A stretch of 64,000 nucleotides of DNA from Macrothele yani (taxonomy: Eukaryota > Arthropoda > Arachnida > Araneae > Macrothelidae). Under the pieces are notes generated by a model. It saw only the letters and a list, made by a program, of their open reading frames with translations, was not told the DNA's origin and made no database searches. The stretch spans positions 16,841,921 through 16,905,920 of the forward strand of contig CM077005.1 in NCBI GenBank assembly GCA_039090855.1, given 5' to 3'. The translations under genes were made by a program, and so were the position numbers. Below, piece after piece: positions 34,950 through 46,290 of this stretch. The stretch's first letter is position 1; every line of letters starts with the position of its first letter.

Positions 34950-36472
34950 CACTGCTGGACAATTGCTAAGGAAGGATCATAAACGGCTATATAGCGCATA
35001 AAAAAGTAAGTGTGGTTGGATGCCAAGTGAAATAAAATGTCAGAATGCCACGACATTACAAGAAAGACAATTTATTGTGCTCTGAAATCCAGAAGGCTTT
35101 GGAACGTGTTCAAGGGACAAACAGGCCATTTTGTGCAGAATACGTAAGCGTGGAAAAAATGCAATTATCGCCCACAGGCGTTCCGGCGTAAGATGTAAAT
35201 ACGGGATATGGCCACCATGGAGGGCGATGCAAGATTTCGCACGTCGTGTCATGCTTTGCACAACATTATCAAGCAGCTGTTGGGGTAATTTATCCCATTC
35301 CTCTGTCAGTGCACGGATGAGGGTGTCCTTGTTTGTTGGAGGGCATTGGCGACCAGCAAGACTCCTCCCCAAAGCATCCCACACATTTTCAATGGGATTG
35401 AGATCTGGAGAACGTGATGGCCATACGAGGCGTTGAATATCCTCGCTCTCAAGACACTCCTGGACAACGACTGTTCGATGACATGTTGCGTTATCGCCCA
35501 TGAAAATTAATCTATCACCGACAGCACCACGGAACATGCGAACATGAGGTAGCAGAACATCATTAATGTATCGTTGGCCAGTCATAGTACCAGTTGGAAG
35601 CACATAGAGGGACGTACGGCCATTGATCATGATGCCAGCCCATAGCATGACACTACATGTCGGATATCGGTCCCTTTCCTGTATGTTTGCTGGACAATAT
35701 GCAGTACCACTATCGCGCCAGATCAGTTGTCAACAATCAGACGATACTGTATTTACTCTCATCTGAGAAGAGGACAGCAGACCAGTTGTTATCAGTCCAA
35801 TTGCGATGTTGATGGCACCATTGCAAACGGGCAGTACGGTGACGTCTGGACAATGGGATGCACACAACAGGACGGCGGGCGTATAGTCCTCCTTCATGCA
35901 AATGTCTGGCACCAGTTTTTCGGGAGATCCGCTTGCCAGTAGCAGCCACAAACTGATTTGCTACCTCACTAGCTGTGCTGCGCCGGTGTCTTTTTGTTGA
36001 TAGCACTATGTACTGATCTTCTGCAGGTATCGTACTGCGAACACGACCTCCCCGTGACGTTTGCTACACTCTCCATTTGTTTGAAATGATTTCCAAAGCC
36101 TTGAAACAACACTGTGGCTGACGTCGAACTCCCTGGCGACATCTGTTATTTTTCGCCCTTCTTCAATCTTGCCAATAATACGGCCACGCGTAAAATCATC
36201 TAGGTGATGTCGGTAAGACATACTGAAAATTGTAAGTTCGTCAATTGATTCTTTCCCTTTCAACTTTGCGTTTGAACAACAACGGTCAATAAGCGTCAAA
36301 TCCTTTATATCTCTTATCAGCGCTATGACGTCACGAACAAGTTCGGCAATCCAAAATTTGCATGCGCACAACACGTCTTACTGTATCCCGCACTTATGCT
36401 AATTTCCACATTTTCCTGCCTTCCATTTTATGGTTGCTATTGTCATCCATCCTTAGCAATTGTCCGGCAGTG
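34950..36472 (-). mobile_element. Tc1-type transposon A, complete ends
   Basis: Terminal inverted repeats CACTGCTGGACAATTGCTAA (left) and the near-complement at the right end (TTAGCAATTGTCCGGCAGTG), flanked by TA at 34948-34949 and 36473-36474. The 1523-bp length is usual for Tc1. The single transposase gene inside runs on the minus strand. Confidence 0.93.
35040..36221 (-). pseudogene. Tc1 transposase (element A)
   Basis: Translation starts at 36221 with MSYRHHLDDFTRGRIIGKIE, and helix-turn-helix DNA-binding sequence follows (KITDVAREFDVSHSVVSRLW). The second part has RRSTASEVANQFVAATGKRI, and the catalytic core has ALFSDES context (VLFSDESKYS, first D). After a frameshift near 35737 it continues LIFMGDNATCHRTVV (second D) and SPDLNPIENVWDALGRSLAG (E). 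This is a complete DD34E-type triad. At least two frameshifts and stops around 35700-36010 prevent expression. Cut-and-paste mobilisation would need only the ends and a transposase from elsewhere. Confidence 0.92.
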
Positions 36473-36855
36473 TATAACACTATGTTTTTACGATTTTTAT
36501 AATTCCAATGGATACTGAAAAATAAATTGGTGACTTCAGATTACATTTGGCAAAAAAATAATTGAATTTGGCAAAGAAAAACTTTTTAAAAAACCAGAGC
36601 AACCCCTGTAGGTGCATTCTTAAATATGGCATTGAGAGCTAAATACCAAGGTGAATTGCACAAATAATTTATCCTTGTATTTACATCAGCTCTGATCATC
36701 ACATGTAACACATTTCAACATACTCAGTGGTGTATATTTCAAGCCAGTAAGACTATTTATGAAGCCCAAAGAATTAAAATAAAAACTTTATCAAGAAATA
36801 CAGTATCTGTGAATTCATTTTTTTTTTGACAAAGAAAATCTAATCTTGCATTTAA

Positions 36856-37289
36856 AAGGTGGTTCCACCTAAAATCTCTGCCTTATGTTTCCAATGGTAA
36901 AACTTCTTTACATATTTTCTTCGCAATTAATGTATTCCCAAGGATCAAAATTTGCACATCGATAAAACTAACTTTAAATTATAACATGGGATACTTAATA
37001 CTTGCTAAAACAAAACCATAATTAAAAATCAACCATTTTTCTTTGAGTAATGTTCAGACCTGTTAATAGATGGCATGACCTGCATATTGATGACATCAGT
37101 AGACAAACAGATGTTGGATTGCTTAATTATGGTTAAGTTTTAGCAAGTATTAAGTATCTCATGCTATAACTTAAAGTTAGTTTTATCGATGCGCAAATTT
37201 TCATTCTTGGGAATACATTAATTGCGAAGAAAATATGTCCAAAATTTTGCCATTGGAAACATAATGCAGAGATTTTAGGTGGAACCACC
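36856..37289. mobile_element. TTAA-flanked foldback MITE, copy 2
   Basis: Arms at about 36858-37020 and 37130-37292 are inverse copies (GGTGGTTCCACCTAAAATCT and its complement at the far end). TTAA occurs at 36852-36855 and 37290-37293. The left boundary has two extra A bases, so the exact ends are uncertain. No coding capacity. Confidence 0.75.
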
Positions 37290-37293
37290 TTAA

Positions 37294-38155
37294 TGGTCCT
37301 CAACAAACCGCTAGCATGATTCATCTTGTATGTGCTGCCTTTGCAGGGTGGCTATGAAGAGTTAACAGTTTGGCTAGCCTTCACAATGTAAGTCAACTCA
37401 GGTATGTAACTATACAGGGTGCACACTAAGCTACCGCAGACTAGTCAATAATGCTTCAGGAAATACCATGTAATTTGAAGAACTTTTTCTACACTTATTT
37501 TTTTTAGTGCAATTTATAATTCAATTTTACACTACAAGCTACTTTATTTTATAGCTTGCTGCAGTAGCAGTGCTTCTTCTGATCACTGTTCAATGTATAG
37601 GTGGATATCAGTGAGTTGGGTGGTGCACAGCACTTACCAGTCATACCACTTATGCTAGTGTGCCTATCAGTGTGCAACAGCCATTTCATTTGCCTCTTAC
37701 CCCACTGTGCATTTCCATCCTTTATTCAAGTAATGTGCACCTGACTTTCCTTCCCACAAACTATCACAACTGTCCCTTGTGCACAACATCCAAAATTGAT
37801 GCACTAAGGCCCCACACCCTGGCAATCACTCCTCTCCAAAACCTGGCTGAATTACACATGTTGTCATATGAACTTCTCACACTTTTACAACCAGTTGTCA
37901 CTCTGTATCGATGGAGCACAAACCACAAGCGAGATGTGTGGTTCTATTACACTCAACAGAGTACATTCTAATTGGAGATGGGCGCCCTTTTATTTTTCTG
38001 AGTGTCAGATTTATTCTTGCTTTATTTGGAAGTAGAGACCACAATACCTTTTGGGCACAAATGGTGCAAAAGAAAAATGTTTTTTCTTGAAAGTAAACAT
38101 TGCTTACATTGGAGTTGGATTACAAGGATCACTAAGGGTTTCTTGTAAACCATTC
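37294..38155. other. Non-coding interval
   Basis: No gene recognised. The plus-strand open frame at 37660-37971 (103 codons) matches no family I know and has no supporting signals. Confidence 0.5.
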
Positions 38156-38417
38156 ATCAGGTTTTCGGGTTGTACTCTAACCCGTCATTGAGGACTAACT
38201 CAAAGGAGCAAATTAAGTGTTGCCACTCCTGTGGTAATCTCCAGCTGTTTTGGTCACTAATTGTGGCTCCTCGTCTTTCAATTTTCACACATTCTTCCAA
38301 GAAGTACCACAGTAACACTTTGTGAAAAGGAAGCTGGAAGAAGAGAAGCCATAATAAATGACCCATAAGACTACTCGACTAGCACCCTAAGTTGGAGTAC
38401 AACCCGAAAAATCTGAT
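38156..38417. repeat. Short inverted repeat element
   Basis: ATCAGGTTTTCGGGTTGTAC at about 38156 and its near-complement GTACAACCCGAAAAATCTGA near 38396 bound about 260 bp. No coding content. It directly precedes Tc1 element B. Confidence 0.65.
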
Positions 38418-38770
38418 AAACAATATTACATACACATACCAGCCACTAAATTAGAAACTTTTATTCAGTGCTGGGTTTAACTTCCTTCAGCCTGTATCAC
38501 AGCACATATGCAGTTTGGCACATATTCCACAAGGTGGAGTGAATCTACATCTACAGCATACCAGGTGTATAACAGACAGCCCTTTAACTGACCCAGATTT
38601 GATGGAAGAGGACTTTGCTCCCAGATCTGTTTTTCAAACATATCCCATACATTCTCAATGGGGCTGAGATATGGACTTTGGGTGGCCACTGAAGATGGGG
38701 GAAGTTGCTGTCATGCTCGTTGAACCGCTGCTGAACACATCTTGCATGATGTTTTCAGGAGTCAAGTCTG

Positions 38771-39099
38771 TCATCCATGAAACAGCTGTCACCTGCTGGA
38801 TAAAAAGTCAACATTGCAGGATGAACTTGATCGGCAACAATGTTCAGATAATCCTTGGAGGATCACATACAGTAGCATTGTCATCCATGAAACAGCTGTC
38901 ACCTGCTGGATAAAAAGTCAACATTGCAGGATGGATTTGATTGGCAACAATGTTCAGATAATCTTGGAGGATCACATACTGTAGCATTGTCATCCATGAA
39001 ACAGCTGTCACCTGCTGGATAAAAAGCCAACATTGCAGGAGGACTATCAGCAACAATGTTCAGATAATCCTTGGAGGACACTAGACCTTCCAGCAATAA
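38771..39099. repeat. Tandem duplication a: three 110-bp units
   Basis: TCATCCATGAAACAGCTGTC begins at 38771, 38881 and 38990. Units are nearly identical until the third diverges near its end. Each unit carries the transposase second-D segment. Confidence 0.93.
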
Positions 39100-39401
39100 T
39101 ATCAAGGGACCCTTTCCGTGAATATTGCTGGAAGGTCGGGTGTCAGAAACGTGCCTCACATTATGACACCACATCAAGAACCTTGCATTGTGTTTACAAG
39201 GAAAGCTGGGTCTATTGCTTCATGGGACTGTTCAGATAATCCTTGGAGGACACTAGACCTTCCAGCAATAATATCAAGGGACCCTTTTCCTTGGAATATT
39301 GCTGGAAGGTCGGGTGTCAGAACGTGCCCCACATTATGACACCACATCAAGAACCTTGCATTGTGTTTACAAGGAAAGCTGGGTCTATTGCGTCATGGGA
39401 C
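39057..39401. repeat. Tandem duplication b: two 172-bp units
   Basis: GTTCAGATAATCCTTGGAGG begins the first unit at about 39057 and the second at about 39229. The second unit repeats the following sequence through CTGGGTCTATTGCGTCATGG. Within each unit, CCTTCCAGCAATA and TATTGCTGGAAGG form a small inverted pair. Confidence 0.92.
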
Positions 39402-39510
39402 TCCCATCAAACTCACTACATCCCAGCAATACAGAACAAGGTGTATCATGACTCATCAAACTCACTACATCCCAGCAATACAGAACAGGGTGTATCATGA
39501 CTCGTCAAAC
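39402..39510. repeat. Tandem duplication c: two 49-bp units
   Basis: CATCAAACTCACTACATCCC with its continuation to GGTGTATCATGACT occurs twice in succession, with one base change between copies. Confidence 0.9.
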
Positions 39511-40268
39511 CACAACTTTTCAATAGTCTTCCAGTCATGGTATTCCCGACGCTACTGCAGATGCCAATAATGATCCTCTCCAATTCCCTGAACATAATTT
39601 ACTGATAAATGGGTTGGAAACAGCCTTCATTGAATGCTTTAATCAATTGCAGCATATAGGAAGTCCTGTTTCTCCATACAAGACTTCTCGAGCAACAGCG
39701 ATATTGTTCCTGACAGACTGTCATCATGCTATAAGTTACCCCTCTTAGAAAAGCAATGTGGGTTATTTTTTTCACTGAGGATCTGGAATATCTCACCCTT
39801 TGAGAAACCAATCAGCTCTGCTGTTTTCAAAATCATCTCTCCAGCCAGACGGGCACCCACAATAAGCCCTTTATCGAACTCCGAAAGATAGTTTCTTTTT
39901 ACCATTGTGATGCACTACCGACTGCTGATGATGAGCAGCAGTCTTAAATAGTTGCCTAGATCCCATGGCCACATATTTTGCATTAAGTAAGTGCAATTTA
40001 TATACACCTGCATAAAGACTTCTAATTCAGTGGCCGGTGTGTGTAAAAAAAAAAAACCTCATAATACCTGCAATTCAATACCAATTTTTTTAATAATCAT
40101 TGTTAACAGTGTTGCCACGACTTCATTAATTGAGAAGATTAAAACCAACTGCAAGGAACTTTGATTTAAAAACTAAATGGTATTCAAAACATGGAGGGCA
40201 GGAGGAGGAGAAAGAGAGGACAAAGTAATTGAACAGCAAATAGCTCTAAAAAGAGAATATGCACAGAC

Positions 40269-40418
40269 CTCGGCTGATTCTTTTCCATTTTCTGTTAGAA
40301 TTTCTTGCTCTTTATCTCCTGAACTCAGTGTTATTTCTCCTTTAGATATTCTGTTTTCTAATTTCAGGAAACCCATCAGCCTATCGTCTTCTGTAGCAGC
40401 TTCAAAATCATCATAGTC
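40269..40418 (-). CDS. SH3BGRL-family protein, exon following the LPPQIF exon
   Basis: Minus strand. The acceptor is TTTTCACTGTAG before 40418. The first residues, DYDDFEAATEDDRLMGFLKL, continue exactly from the ...EYCG end of the exon at 53920 in phase 0. SH3BGRL proteins have GDYDxFxxAxExxxxxxFL at this place, the end of the thioredoxin-like fold. The exon goes on with ENRISKGEITLSSGDKEQEI and TENGKESAE, a loose acidic C-terminal tail. I end it at 40269, before GTCTGTGC, a weak donor. If that is not used, the frame runs to a stop at 40173 through sequence that looks intronic. The family acts as small cytosolic proteins with a glutaredoxin-like fold that lacks the catalytic cysteines, and an SH3-binding type motif. 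Any further exon would lie to the left. Confidence 0.85.
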
Positions 40419-40424
40419 CTACAG

Positions 40425-42628
40425 TGAAAATGAAATGTTTTTCAAAACCATATACATAATAATAATTAAAAAAAGATTGCAAGCACAAAGGTATTAAACT
40501 AGTGCAACATCTTGCAAGACAAATATGCTATGGTAATATCCATCATAAACTACTAGGGCCTACACAATAACATCAGCTACCAAAAACTCTCCAACAGTAT
40601 TTTATAAATTAGGGACAGTCTTGAACCACGTGGAATTGATAGACACATTAAATATTTACCTATTTTCTCATTTTTTTTTTTTTTTTTTTTTTTTTTTAGG
40701 GGAGAGCCATGTACAGTCACTCCTTGATTTGTGTAATGACAGTTACAATAAATAAAAAAATAAGAAACTACAAAAATGATTTCTCGACGAGAAAAAATGT
40801 TAGGGAATATGATGACTCAAGTTTATGGGAACAAAAGTTAGGTACTTAGATTATGTGCCCCCCCCTCCCTCCCTCCCTCCCAAATTTTTGATTAGGATGT
40901 TTCCTGCCAGGCTCACCTACATATAAAAACTTTCCAAAACAAAATAAAAAATAAACATTTTCTAGTTCCTCTCCCAAACTTCAGCTGCAGATATACAAGA
41001 TTTTTATTCTTTCCTGAAGAACTGACAGTCAGTTGTAGCAGTCATCATGGTTAAATATTAAGGTTCTGGTATTCAAATTTAAGGAACAGATAATGACAAT
41101 CTGACTTCTTATACAGTGTGGATTATATTTCTACTAAAACATACAGTATGTCAAGGAAATGTATGCTTTAAACTTTTAAGTTTTTTATAATATACATGTT
41201 CAATATCAATCTAATTATATTTGTTCCATTACACATAGCTCCTTTTTAACTTTAGTATTTCTGCACATAGTATAAGCTAAATTTTCTTTTCTCTCTCTTT
41301 TACTTTTATTTTCTCACAACTACTGCCCTACTTGTCTGCAACAGTGGTATGCTAGCTGCCCTATTTAACAACAGGAAATGTGTCACTGTTCACCCTGAGA
41401 GCACTGCTGAAATTGATAAAAGCTTACGGCAGTTGCCAAGAAACTCCTCCCCCACTTTTAATTATATTAAACTGATACTAAATACAAGAACTTCTCTTAT
41501 CTGCCATATATGTTGTTCATAACAGTGACAGAACCTAATTACTAAAGGTTGCAGAATTTATTAGAGATTTCTAAGTAACACTTTCAGGCAGAAAAATATG
41601 TAGGTGTGCATGAGTTTTATGAACGCTGCACATGCACAGGATCAATCCAACACAGGTGTCCTTTTGCTCTAAAATTTAGTCATCACTGTGAGGCTGGACA
41701 GTGAGCATGTGAAACAGATTAAAGTTTTGTTACATGGCATATGCACAGACTCAAACCCTCACTTAGAAGTAAACACTAAATGTGCTTGAACAGTTATGAG
41801 TTTACTAAATTTACATTTTATGCCAGAAATTATGATGGGGAAAAAATAGAAATAATTGAAAACACAGATTAACTTTTTTGCTAAAAACAATCAGCTTTTT
41901 AAAGTCGTTTTACATGGCCTAGGACCAAAACTTTCCATAAAAAACAAAGTTTAATTTGGGGACAGAATCTGAGATTGTATTAAAACTACTACATTTAGTG
42001 GTTTCAGATAAAGACAATTTTTGAATGTTCCTTTCTTTGATTTTCAAAAGTTATCATGGATACTACCACCAATGGTTGGATAACAACATTTCCATGCCAA
42101 TGTTAAAGTAAGTGTTTCTGAGTTTTAGGATCTTCCAAGAACAATTTTGAGGGAATGACACCAACACAAGAAGTTACAAAAGTGTTGAATGCTAACAAGG
42201 TAAAACAAGTAAAGGCATGTTTCTTCTCTTCACAAATGTGAAAAGAAATTTTGAAACATGTTTCAAAAATGTTTGATGAGGAATTGGTAGGGTTTCTTTG
42301 GTGCAGTGATTTTAAGAAGTTCTGAGCCTGGGAATAAAGAGGTACATACCTGCCTCTTTATCCCCAGCACCAATAGGTAAAGAGAGTCGTTCCACTGCTG
42401 AAAGAATTGCAGCAAGAAAAAAGAAAAAAAAAGGAAAACCACTGTCTTTTTCAAATGGAAGATGTTGAAAATTTATAAAATACATGATGAAACGAAAAAA
42501 CAAAATGTTAGCAGTTTCACGTGTAATGGAGAACAGATGTTTGTACTTTTCTCAATTCATGGTGTCAGTTAACTACTGATTTTATTCTGAATATTTTACA
42601 ATGTTCATTAATTCAGGAAATGAATCTA
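40425..42628. other. Intron sequence without recognised element
   Basis: This is part of the large SH3BGRL-like intron. It holds a T tract at about 40671-40698 and a CCCTCCCT run near 40860. No coding region or bounded repeat was identified. Confidence 0.6.
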
Positions 42629-43820
42629 TTAGGGGTATGCAAAAGTCTCTGCCATTTTAAGGAGAAAGGAGACAGGAACAATCAGGAAACCAGTACACAT
42701 TTATTCAACGAAATATTGGCTGTTAGCATCAATGACGACCTTTTGCCATTTTTCAGGCAACAAATGAATGCCCCTGTGATAGAAGGACTCTGGTTTTGCG
42801 CTGAAGAACGCAGTAACGAAATTTTCCAAATCAGGAACTTCAGTGAACCACTGTTGGGCTAGGGCATGTTGCACAGAGCGAAACAGATTAAAAGTCTGAG
42901 GGTGCAATGTCCAGGGAGTAATACGGGGGCAGTAAAACCTCCCAGTGTAACTGTTCAAGGGTTGATTTCGTGGTGTCACCAACGTGTGGTCTGGCATTAT
43001 CGTGTAACAGGATGGCTGGGCAGCATCCTTTACCTGTCCATGGGCGTTTTTGCTAGATTGTGGCGATCAGTTTCATCAACTGATCGCTATATCTCTGTGA
43101 AGTGATTGTTTGGCTGGTTTCAACAGTTCAAAGTACAGCACTCCATGCATATCCCACCACACACACAACAGCACCTTTTTCCCGTGGATATCCTGTTTTG
43201 CAGCGGATGTTGATGGCTGGCCTGGGTCGACCCAGGATTGCTTGCATACGGGGTTGTAGCAATAGACCCATTTTTCATCCCCAGTAACAACCTTTCACAA
43301 GAAATTATTTCCTTGAAACCTCTTCAGCAACAAATGCAGATGCCCAATATTATGCTCCGTTCAAGTATGCGGAACCCACTTACCAATCTTCTGGATCATC
43401 CGCAAGGCCTGTAGTCGCCGTACCACTGGCGACTGAACCACTTTCAAACGTTTCACCAGTTGTGCGGCCGACTGCGTGGCATCCTCTTGCAACACAGATT
43501 CCAGCTCCTCATCTGCAAGTTCCTGCAGTCTACCTGCACGCGGCTTGTCTTCCAAGCACAGATCACCTTTCTTGAACCTGGCAAACCATTCTCGACACGT
43601 CCGCTCACCCATAACCGTTTTGCCATACACCTGACATATTGAACCATATGCTTTACTCACACTTTTCCCTAAATTAAACATGAATAACAAACAGTGCCAC
43701 AAATGAACTTTATCGACCGCCTTGTTTGGCTTCATATACAAACTGACAGCACGAGTTGCCAACCGGTTAGACCCCTACAGAGCCCACTAGCAGGGGCGGC
43801 AGAAACTTTTGCACCCTTAA
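42629..43820 (-). mobile_element. mariner transposon A, complete ends
   Basis: Ends TTAGGGGTATGCAAAAGTCT (left) and complement of TTAAGGGTGCAAAAGTTTCT (right), flanked by TA at 42627-42628 and 43821-43822. Length is 1192 bp, typical for mariner. The transposase is on the minus strand. Confidence 0.9.
42701..43762 (-). pseudogene. mariner transposase (element A)
   Basis: Starts near 43762. The N-terminal helix-turn-helix contains SKAYGSICQVYGKTVMGERT and EWFARFKKGDLCLEDKPRAG. After a stop, [19 protein letters not shown] holds the first catalytic D, and [20 protein letters not shown] follows. LLHDNARPH holds the second D and DIAPSDF the third, as expected for a mariner DD34D. The end reads WFTEVPDLENFVTAFFSAKP to YFVE and a stop at 42701. 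Internal stops and frameshifts make it inactive. The conserved WVDPGQPS motif supports placement in the mariner clade proper. Confidence 0.9.
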
Positions 43821-44069
43821 TAAACATTCTGGTCTGCACTTATGGCAAAATAATAACTCCGACGTGAGGCCAAACAAATGCTGATGCTTAAAGGTAAGTG
43901 TGGCAAGTTTGAAGGTCACCATATTCAGACTTGTAGTCTGTCTGTAAGCTCATTGGCCAGATCTACAAATTTCTGAACACCATGTTACTTCTGATAATCC
44001 ACACATTCAAGATAAAAATACAAAAGCACACCTGAAGTTCGTAAAGAACACTACTATTACTGCTATATA

Positions 44070-45472
44070 CACTATTCATCAAAAAAATAGTTGCACCCAG
44101 AAGGAAGCAACAGACAGGAATGAAATTTGGTGGGTAGGTTTGACATTGTGAGACATGCAAATGATTCAAAAGTATCGCGCTCGGCCGCTCAGGTGACGCA
44201 AGTAAGGAGGGGTCGTAGCGCTGTGCCTGACCGGCAATAAAAGGTCATCCAGTTGCGTGTGCTTGCCATTCTGACTCACACTGTTGTGTTGGTTGCATCT
44301 TTTACACGTGAAGTATGCCTTGAAGAAAAGTTCAAAAGGGGCCACGTCGTCGGACTCCGGGAAGCAGGATGGTCTTATCGCCGTATTGCACGTCATACGG
44401 GTCGTACGGATATCACCATAGCACGCTGTTGGCGGCAGTGGATTGAACAAGGCATGCAACAGCGACAGGAAGGGTCTGGGAGACAGACGAACCAAGGGGA
44501 GAGAGAAAGAGGACTGACGGGTTGTCCGACATGCGTAGTGACCCAACAGCCGCAACCTGCAGATATTCAGCGAGCAGTGGTGCCCCCCATGCATCGTCCG
44601 ATTAGTGCCAGCATCATTGGCAGACGGCTGCACGATGTAAGACTACACGCACGCAGACCGTTACGACAACTGCCCTTAACACCATTGCATCGCCGCCAAA
44701 GACTGCAATGGTGTCGCACCAGACTGCCATGGAGCCACTCAGAATGGCAGCAGGTGAGCTTCAGTGACGAGTCCCGTTTTTGTCTTGTAGGAGACGACCA
44801 ACGAATCCATGTGTGGAGGCACCGTGGTGAGCGCCAAGATGAACGGTTTGTTGTCAAGCGTCGCGCGTCTAGTAGGCCTGGTGTCATAGTGTGGGGTGCG
44901 CCTATGATGCCAGATCACCTTTGGTGTTCATTACAGGCACTTTGACAGCCTAACATTACATTAATGAGGTCCTGCAATCAGTGGCCCTACCTTTTCTGAA
45001 CACTGACCCTGGTGTGATTTTTTAACAGGACAACGCTTGTCCACATACTGTTGCTGTCTCGAGAGCTTGCCTTTAAGGCACTGACACTCTGCATGGCCAG
45101 CCGTATCGCCAGACCTAACACCGATTGAAAATGTGTGGGATCCTCTATCTGATGCGCTATCCACACTCCATCTCTACAGCACAATCTGCATGAGTCGATA
45201 GATTCAAGCTGCGTGGGATGGCTTATCACAGGACACCATTAGAAACCTGTACAACTACATGCAGAGGCATCTAGCATGCTGTGTGAGCAAACATGGAGGC
45301 CTGACGCCATACTGAGAGACACTACCTATTGGCGTGTAGCTCAATAAATATTGCCCATATCAGTCTCAATGTTTAATCATTTATTGTTCCTGGTAACCTT
45401 TACCTTCCTCCAGAATAGCACTGCAATCCGACACGTCCTTCTGGGTGCAACTATTTTTTGCAAGATGAGTAT
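44070..45472 (+). mobile_element. Tc1-type transposon C
   Basis: AATAGTTGCACCCAGAAGGA lies about 18 bp inside the left end, and its complement (TCCTTCTGGGTGCAACTATT) about 20 bp inside the right end. TA precedes 44070, and the right end is within a TATATA run near 45472. The element abuts the start of a mariner-type frame at 45465. Confidence 0.85.
44317..45320 (+). pseudogene. Tc1 transposase (element C)
   Basis: DNA-binding part: GHVVGLREAGWSYRRIARHT and ITIARCWRQWIEQGM. Then RPISASIIGRRLHDVRLHAR and the catalytic first D in WQQVSFSDESRFCLVGDD. Further on, in changed frames, QDNACPHTVAVS (second D) and SPDLTPIENVWDP (E) follow, completing the triad, then an ending near 45310. The likely start around 44317 already carries a stop (MP*RK), and stops recur after 44945. 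Confidence 0.88.
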
Positions 45473-46290
45473 ATATGTAGGTGAACGTGTGTTGGAGACG
45501 TGGTGTAAGGAAGAGGTGCATGCCATAATACAGTATGAGTGGGCAAATGGCTGTACACCCAATGACATCCACAGGAAACTCATTGCTGTGTATGGCAATT
45601 CCGTAATGTCTGTGCAAATGGTGAGAAAGTGGTGCAACATGCTCGCGGAAAGCAGAGTGGACATTTTTGAAAAAGATCGATCCGGTCGTCCCTCCACAGC
45701 TAGTAGAAGAATCCAGGTTCATAGCATGGTGCGAACCTTGGACATTTCCATTGGAACAACTCACAAAATCACCCATGAGGATTTGGGATACGGCAAAGTT
45801 TGTGCACTTTGGGTTTCCCCATCAACTCACTCTGGAACATCAGCAGACTAGAATGAGCTACAGCCTGGATGGTCTAATGAGCTACCATTAAGGCGGACAT
45901 GCCTTCCTCGTGCACATTGTGACAGCGGATGAGACCTGCATTCATCACTTCACTCCTGAATTCAAGAGGACATTTGATGAAATGGAAACATCCGGGGTAT
46001 CCCGTGTGAAAGAAATTGTAGTGTGCTTGCGACAGTGTTCTGAGATGCCAGGGGTATTCTGCTCATAGACTTTCTGGAACGTTGGTACACAATCAATGCT
46101 GCTTGGTATTGTCAAACCCTTTGAGAAACTGAAAGCGGTAATTCGACACAAGCACCCTGGCCTCTCCTCTCAGCTGGTGTCATCCTGTTCGACGACAATG
46201 CCTGCCCACACTCGGCTGGACAAACACAGGCAAAAATTAGAGCACTGAAGGGGGAACGGCTGCCCCATCTGCTAACGATTAAAATTGGTG
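45465..46290 (+). pseudogene. mariner-type transposase, N-terminal and middle part
   Basis: Starts MSIYVGERVLETWCKEEVHA; helix-turn-helix QYEWANGCTPNDIHRKLIAV and MVRKWCNMLAESRVDIFEKD, then RSGRPSTASRR as in SETMAR-like mariners. The frame closes at 45851, but remnants continue to VILFDDNACPHSAGQTQAKI, the second catalytic D, near 46190. The third D region is missing here. A C-terminal piece of the same type lies 2.6 kb downstream at 48857 and may be the rest of this gene. The 5' side directly abuts Tc1 element C. Confidence 0.8.

Larger units (their letters stand above)
38477..39905 (-). pseudogene. Tc1 transposase (element B), scrambled
   Basis: Starts at 39905 with MVKRNYLSEFDKGLIVGARL, the helix-turn-helix entry typical of Tc1. 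Much further along are HVSDTRPSSNIHGKGPLI, FYPAGDSCFMDDNATVCDPP (second catalytic D in DDNAT) and SPYLSPIENVWDMFEKQI (catalytic E). The first catalytic D (SDES) could not be found. Because of the internal duplications the second-D peptide appears three times. It is non-functional. Confidence 0.82.
38433..40043 (-). mobile_element. Tc1-type transposon B, inflated by tandem duplications
   Basis: Left end CACATACCAGCCACTAAATT and right end complementing CACACACCGGCCACTGAATT, with TA at 38431-38432 and 40044-40045. The body encodes a Tc1 transposase on the minus strand but contains three separate sets of tandem duplications between 38771 and 39510. Confidence 0.88.

Noticed and set aside
37660..37971. 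Plus-strand 103-codon frame as a possible gene
   Set aside because: No homology recognised, no splice or promoter signals, and the length is within chance expectation for this window.
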